A DNA stretch of 64,000 nt. Source: Hyphomonadaceae bacterium. GTDB taxonomy: Bacteria; Pseudomonadota; Alphaproteobacteria; Caulobacterales; Hyphomonadaceae. Positions 61,161 to 64,000 of this stretch are shown piece by piece. Both the position numbers and the translations under genes were made by a program. Positions within the stretch are counted from its first letter, which is position 1. Each line of letters begins with the position of its first letter. Location: positions 62,001-126,000 of the forward strand of contig JADKDU010000010.1 in assembly GCA_016714495.1 (NCBI GenBank), in the 5' to 3' direction. The notes below the pieces were generated by a model. The model was not told where the DNA came from and did no database searches. It saw only the letters and a list, made by a program, of their open reading frames with translations.

Positions 61161-61847
61161 ATGTTTGCCCGCGCGCGATCCTCGCGCTTCCAGAAGACCA
61201 CCGAGCCCGACACTCCTTACCGGGAGGCCCAGCAGCTATGGGACCGCCGCATGGGCGCCGCCATGGATCACGCCCGCACCTGGCGCACGGCGACCTTCGG
61301 CCTGATCAGCGTCGCCGGATTCCTCGCAGCGGCCGTCGCTTTCCTTGCCCTGCGGCCTGCCGCCGTTCCGTTCGTGATCGAAGCAAGCGACACGGGTGAA
61401 GCGCGGCTCGTAGGCCCCGCCACGTCGGCCTACGAGCCGAGCGACGCCCAGATATCCTGGCACCTCGCCCGTTTTGTCGAGATGGTGCGCGGCTTGCCTT
61501 CCGATCCCATTGTGGTCCGGCAGAACTGGCTGCGCGCCTATGACTGGGCAACCCAAGGCGGCGCGCAGGTCCTCAACGCCATGGCGGCCGATGACGATCC
61601 GTTCGCCAAGGTCGGCAAGACCAATATCGCCGTCGAGGTGTTGTCCGTCGTCCGCGCCAGCCCGACGAGCTTCAACCTGCGTTGGCGCGAGTCCACCTAC
61701 ATGTCGGGCACGCTCACCCATGTCGAACGCTTTACCGGCGTTGCGACCATCGTGATCGACCCGCCCTCAACGCCCGAGCGGCTCTCCAAGAACCCACTTG
61801 GCCTTTACGTTCACGCCTTCACCTGGTCCAGGGATCTCCAGCAATGA
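61161..61847 (+). CDS. trbF: TrbF, VirB8-type protein
   Basis: The product has 228 residues. A cytoplasmic N-terminus (SRFQKTTEPDTPYREAQQLW) is followed by one membrane segment (FGLISVAGFLAAAVAFLAL) and a periplasmic NTF2-like domain with DAQISWHLARFVEMVRGLPS, YDWATQGGAQVLNAMA, NLRWRESTYMSGTLTHVERF and a final NPLGLYVHAFTWSRDL. TrbF nucleates assembly of the channel. The stop overlaps trbG (ATGA). Confidence 0.95.
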   Translation: MFARARSSRFQKTTEPDTPYREAQQLWDRRMGAAMDHARTWRTATFGLISVAGFLAAAVAFLALRPAAVPFVIEASDTGEARLVGPATSAYEPSDAQISWHLARFVEMVRGLPSDPIVVRQNWLRAYDWATQGGAQVLNAMAADDDPFAKVGKTNIAVEVLSVVRASPTSFNLRWRESTYMSGTLTHVERFTGVATIVIDPPSTPERLSKNPLGLYVHAFTWSRDLQQ

Positions 61848-62689
61848 CACGCACACACCTTTTCGCCGCGAGCCTCGCTGCGATCATCCTCGCAATGCCC
61901 GCAACCGCGCAGCAAAGCCGAAACGATCTTGCCGCCACCAACCGCGCCGCGTTGCAAAAACCGAGCGACGCTTCGCTCGTCGGCGCCCTGCACGAGTTCG
62001 CTTATGAGCGCGGCGCGCTTTACGCGATCCAGGCCTCGCCCCAGCGCATCACCGACATCGCGCTTGAACAGGGCGAAACCCTGCTCTCGGTGTCGGCTGG
62101 CGACACGACCCGCTGGATCGTCGGCGACGCCCGTTCAGGCACGGGGCCCGCGACGCAGGCCCATGTTCTGGTCAAGCCGAACGCACCAAGCCTTGCGACC
62201 AACCTCGTCATCATGACTGACAGACGCGTCTATCATGTAGAACTCAAGAGCGTCGGAGGCCCCGCCATGGCGGCTGTCTCATGGCGCTATCCCGCCGAAC
62301 TTATCCTGCAGAACCAGCTGCCGCCCCAGGCGCTGGCGCCCTCGCCGCCGCCCTTCACGCCCGAAGCGCTCAACCTCCGCTATCGGATCAGCGGCGCGAA
62401 ACCCGACTGGCGTCCGCTTGCCGCCTTCGACGACGGCCAGCAGGTTTTCATCGAAATGCCGGAGCGCATCCACACGATGGAAGCCCCGCCGCTATTCGTC
62501 ATCGGAGACCAGGGCGCGGAGCTCGTGAACTATCGGGTCCAGGGCAATTACTACGTCGTGGACCGTCTCTTCACCAAAGCCGAACTTCGGCTCGGATCCG
62601 GCTGGGGCGCCAAGGTTGTTACCATCGAGCGCCAGACGCCGATCTCCGCAACCCGCGCCGCGAACACGACAGGAGCCCGCAATGGCTGA
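61844..62689 (+). CDS. trbG: TrbG, VirB9-type protein
   Basis: The product has 281 residues from the ATG at 61844, with a signal peptide (HLFAASLAAIILAMPATAQ). The domain has GALYAIQASPQRITDIALEQ, LLSVSAGDTTRWIVGDA, LVIMTDRRVYHVELKS and a C-terminal half with DWRPLAAFDDGQQVFIEMPE and YYVVDRLFTKAELRLG. TrbG forms the outer-membrane-side core with TrbI. It overlaps trbF by four bases at the start and trbI by eight bases at the end. Confidence 0.95.
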   Translation: MTRTHLFAASLAAIILAMPATAQQSRNDLAATNRAALQKPSDASLVGALHEFAYERGALYAIQASPQRITDIALEQGETLLSVSAGDTTRWIVGDARSGTGPATQAHVLVKPNAPSLATNLVIMTDRRVYHVELKSVGGPAMAAVSWRYPAELILQNQLPPQALAPSPPPFTPEALNLRYRISGAKPDWRPLAAFDDGQQVFIEMPERIHTMEAPPLFVIGDQGAELVNYRVQGNYYVVDRLFTKAELRLGSGWGAKVVTIERQTPISATRAANTTGARNG

Positions 62690-64000
62690 CGGTCTCCCGC
62701 CCACTCCGCCACCCCACGACGGTCCGGCGGATCCCCCGCAGGGGGGCGGCCTGCCGCCGCCGCTTTCGTCCATCCGCGTCAAAGGTCCCGGCGCTAAGGG
62801 ACTCAACAAGCCCGCGATACTTGTAGCTGGGGGCGGCGGCCTCGCGCTGGTCCTCGTCCTCGCGTCAGGCGGGTTCGCGAACGATGGCTCGAAAAACCCG
62901 GCCGAAGCCCGGCCCATGATGTCGGACCCTGCCCGGCCCGAGATGGCCAAGAGCGCCATCCGCAACCTGCCCGCCACCTATGAGGAAGCCGCCATCGCAC
63001 AGGCGGCGACCCAGCCGGCCAGCCCGCCGCTGCTGGGTCCGCCCATGGCTGGCGACATCGCAGCGTTCGCACCGGACCAGGCGCAATACAATCAACCAGA
63101 CCCGTCCTGGTCCAGCTCTCCCAGCGGATATGCAGACGCGCCGGGCCAGCCCGATCCCGCCGAACAGGAGGCTCAGCTCGCCGATCGCTCCTCGGTCTTC
63201 TTCGAATTGCGACAGGCCCAGCCCGCAACCCCAACAGCAGGCGCCGCAACACCCGCACCTCAAAGCCCGCTCACGGCGCTGCGCGCACCACAAGACGATC
63301 CGCAGACCGCTACCCGATCCGCCACCACGAAAAACACGCTCCACCCAGGCGCCGTCATTCCCGCCAGCCTGATAACAGCCATCAACTCCGAAGCCCCCGG
63401 CCCGGTGATCGCCCAGGTGACACAGGCCATCTATGACAGCGCCACAGGCCGCACCCTGCTTATTCCGCAGGGCGCCAAGCTGATCGGCGACTACAAATCC
63501 TCGGCCAAGTACGGCCAGAGCCGCGTCGCCATCGTGTGGTCGCGCCTCATCATGCCCAATGGCGACGAGATCCCGCTCGATGAAGCCGCCGTCGATCCTT
63601 CAGGGGCCGCCGGGGTCAAAGGCGACGTCGACAACCATTGGGGCGAGGTGTTCGGCGCCGCAGCCCTCGGCACGCTGATAAATATCGGCGTTGCTGCAAC
63701 CGAGGACCAGCCCGAGATCACCTTCGGAGGCGTCGGCATCGCCTCGAACTACGACCCCGTCCAGGACGCCCTCCGCGACGGCGTCCAGCGCGGCGCGGCC
63801 ATCGTCACCAACCGGGTCGTTGATCGAAGCCTGGCGATCCCGCCGACCATCAAGGTCGAGGCGGGGACGCGGATTTCTGTGATTGTGCCCCGGGGAACAA
63901 AAGTTGTGAGGGCTGGGAGAGGCAAGGCCAGGTGGATCGACGGGCCGGCAGAACACAGAAGCGAAGGACTCTCGGGAAGCCGCGCCCGTACGCCCGCGAG
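62682..64000 (+). CDS. trbI: TrbI, VirB10-type protein (3' end outside window or disturbed)
   Basis: The frame is open from the ATG at 62682 to the window edge, 439 codons. After a Pro-rich cytoplasmic part there is one membrane segment (AILVAGGGGLALVLVLASGG), then a Pro/Gln-rich linker. The VirB10 domain has HPGAVIPASLITAINSEAPG, QAIYDSATGRTLLIPQGAKL, YGQSRVAIVWSRLIMPNGDE and DNHWGEVFGAAALGTLINIG. After EAGTRISVIV (about 63890) the usual VTRDLVLRP-like end is missing; instead PRGTKVVRAGRGKARWIDG and further unusual residues follow with no stop. TrbI spans the periplasm and energises the core. Confidence 0.9.
   Translation, partial: MADGLPPTPPPHDGPADPPQGGGLPPPLSSIRVKGPGAKGLNKPAILVAGGGGLALVLVLASGGFANDGSKNPAEARPMMSDPARPEMAKSAIRNLPATYEEAAIAQAATQPASPPLLGPPMAGDIAAFAPDQAQYNQPDPSWSSSPSGYADAPGQPDPAEQEAQLADRSSVFFELRQAQPATPTAGAATPAPQSPLTALRAPQDDPQTATRSATTKNTLHPGAVIPASLITAINSEAPGPVIAQVTQAIYDSATGRTLLIPQGAKLIGDYKSSAKYGQSRVAIVWSRLIMPNGDEIPLDEAAVDPSGAAGVKGDVDNHWGEVFGAAALGTLINIGVAATEDQPEITFGGVGIASNYDPVQDALRDGVQRGAAIVTNRVVDRSLAIPPTIKVEAGTRISVIVPRGTKVVRAGRGKARWIDGPAEHRSEGLSGSRARTPA

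Noticed and set aside
1..64000. CRISPR arrays, tRNA or rRNA genes, insertion sequences
   Set aside because: No regularly spaced repeats, no cloverleaf-like sequence with a TTCRA-type arm, no rRNA-like segment and no transposase was seen by reading; a tRNA scan was not possible.

Overview
The window reads as one contig from an alphaproteobacterium, most probably Caulobacterales/Hyphomonadaceae. This is judged from gene content (the short HisG plus HisZ pair, SapC, NnrU, DUF6481 and DUF6249 proteins, the UdgX/radical-SAM pair), high GC and gene order; no marker comparison could be run. The first 26.5 kb is chromosomal backbone and the rest is an integrative conjugative element (ICE) or a similar conjugative block that continues past the right edge.

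Backbone, 1-26,580. The 3' part of groEL ends at a clean terminator. A leftward hisS-hisZ-hisG operon with 4-base overlaps follows. Then come two secreted hypothetical proteins, a redoxin and a DsbD-like reductase, a SapC protein, a DUF885 lipoprotein peptidase and a VWA/DUF3520 lipoprotein. A leftward set panB - YfgM-like - bamB - der handles pantothenate synthesis, outer-membrane assembly and ribosome maturation. Next are NnrU, an ECF sigma factor with a membrane partner and a DUF6249 protein, DUF6481, and a coupled pair: an UdgX-type uracil-DNA glycosylase and its radical SAM partner. An ArsC-like protein, a small protein and a frameshifted lipoprotein close the backbone.

Mobile block, about 26,600-64,000. 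An AlpA-type regulator, a small HTH protein and a DUF3363 relaxase mark the left part. Upstream of the relaxase lie a 13-bp perfect inverted repeat and, about 600 bp further on, a striking nested palindrome cluster; these are candidate oriT or regulatory structures. ArdC and SSB follow. The cargo includes a TauE/SafE exporter; a CrcB fluoride channel plus MFS transporter behind a recognisable fluoride riboswitch; a His/Met-rich periplasmic protein divergent from a Crp/Fnr regulator; a MauG-like di-haem cytochrome; a secreted phosphoesterase; and a tripartite RND efflux operon. A ParB-like protein, a TraF-type S26 peptidase, an opposed LysR regulator and a traG-copG-trbBCDEJLFGI mating-pair-formation operon finish the window, which ends inside trbI.

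One feature runs through the whole window: at least 15 places where a clearly related protein continues in another frame, mostly after a one-base change in a short homopolymer. They occur in backbone and mobile genes alike. Base-calling error is therefore the simplest explanation, and the broken genes should not be taken as decay until the bases are confirmed.
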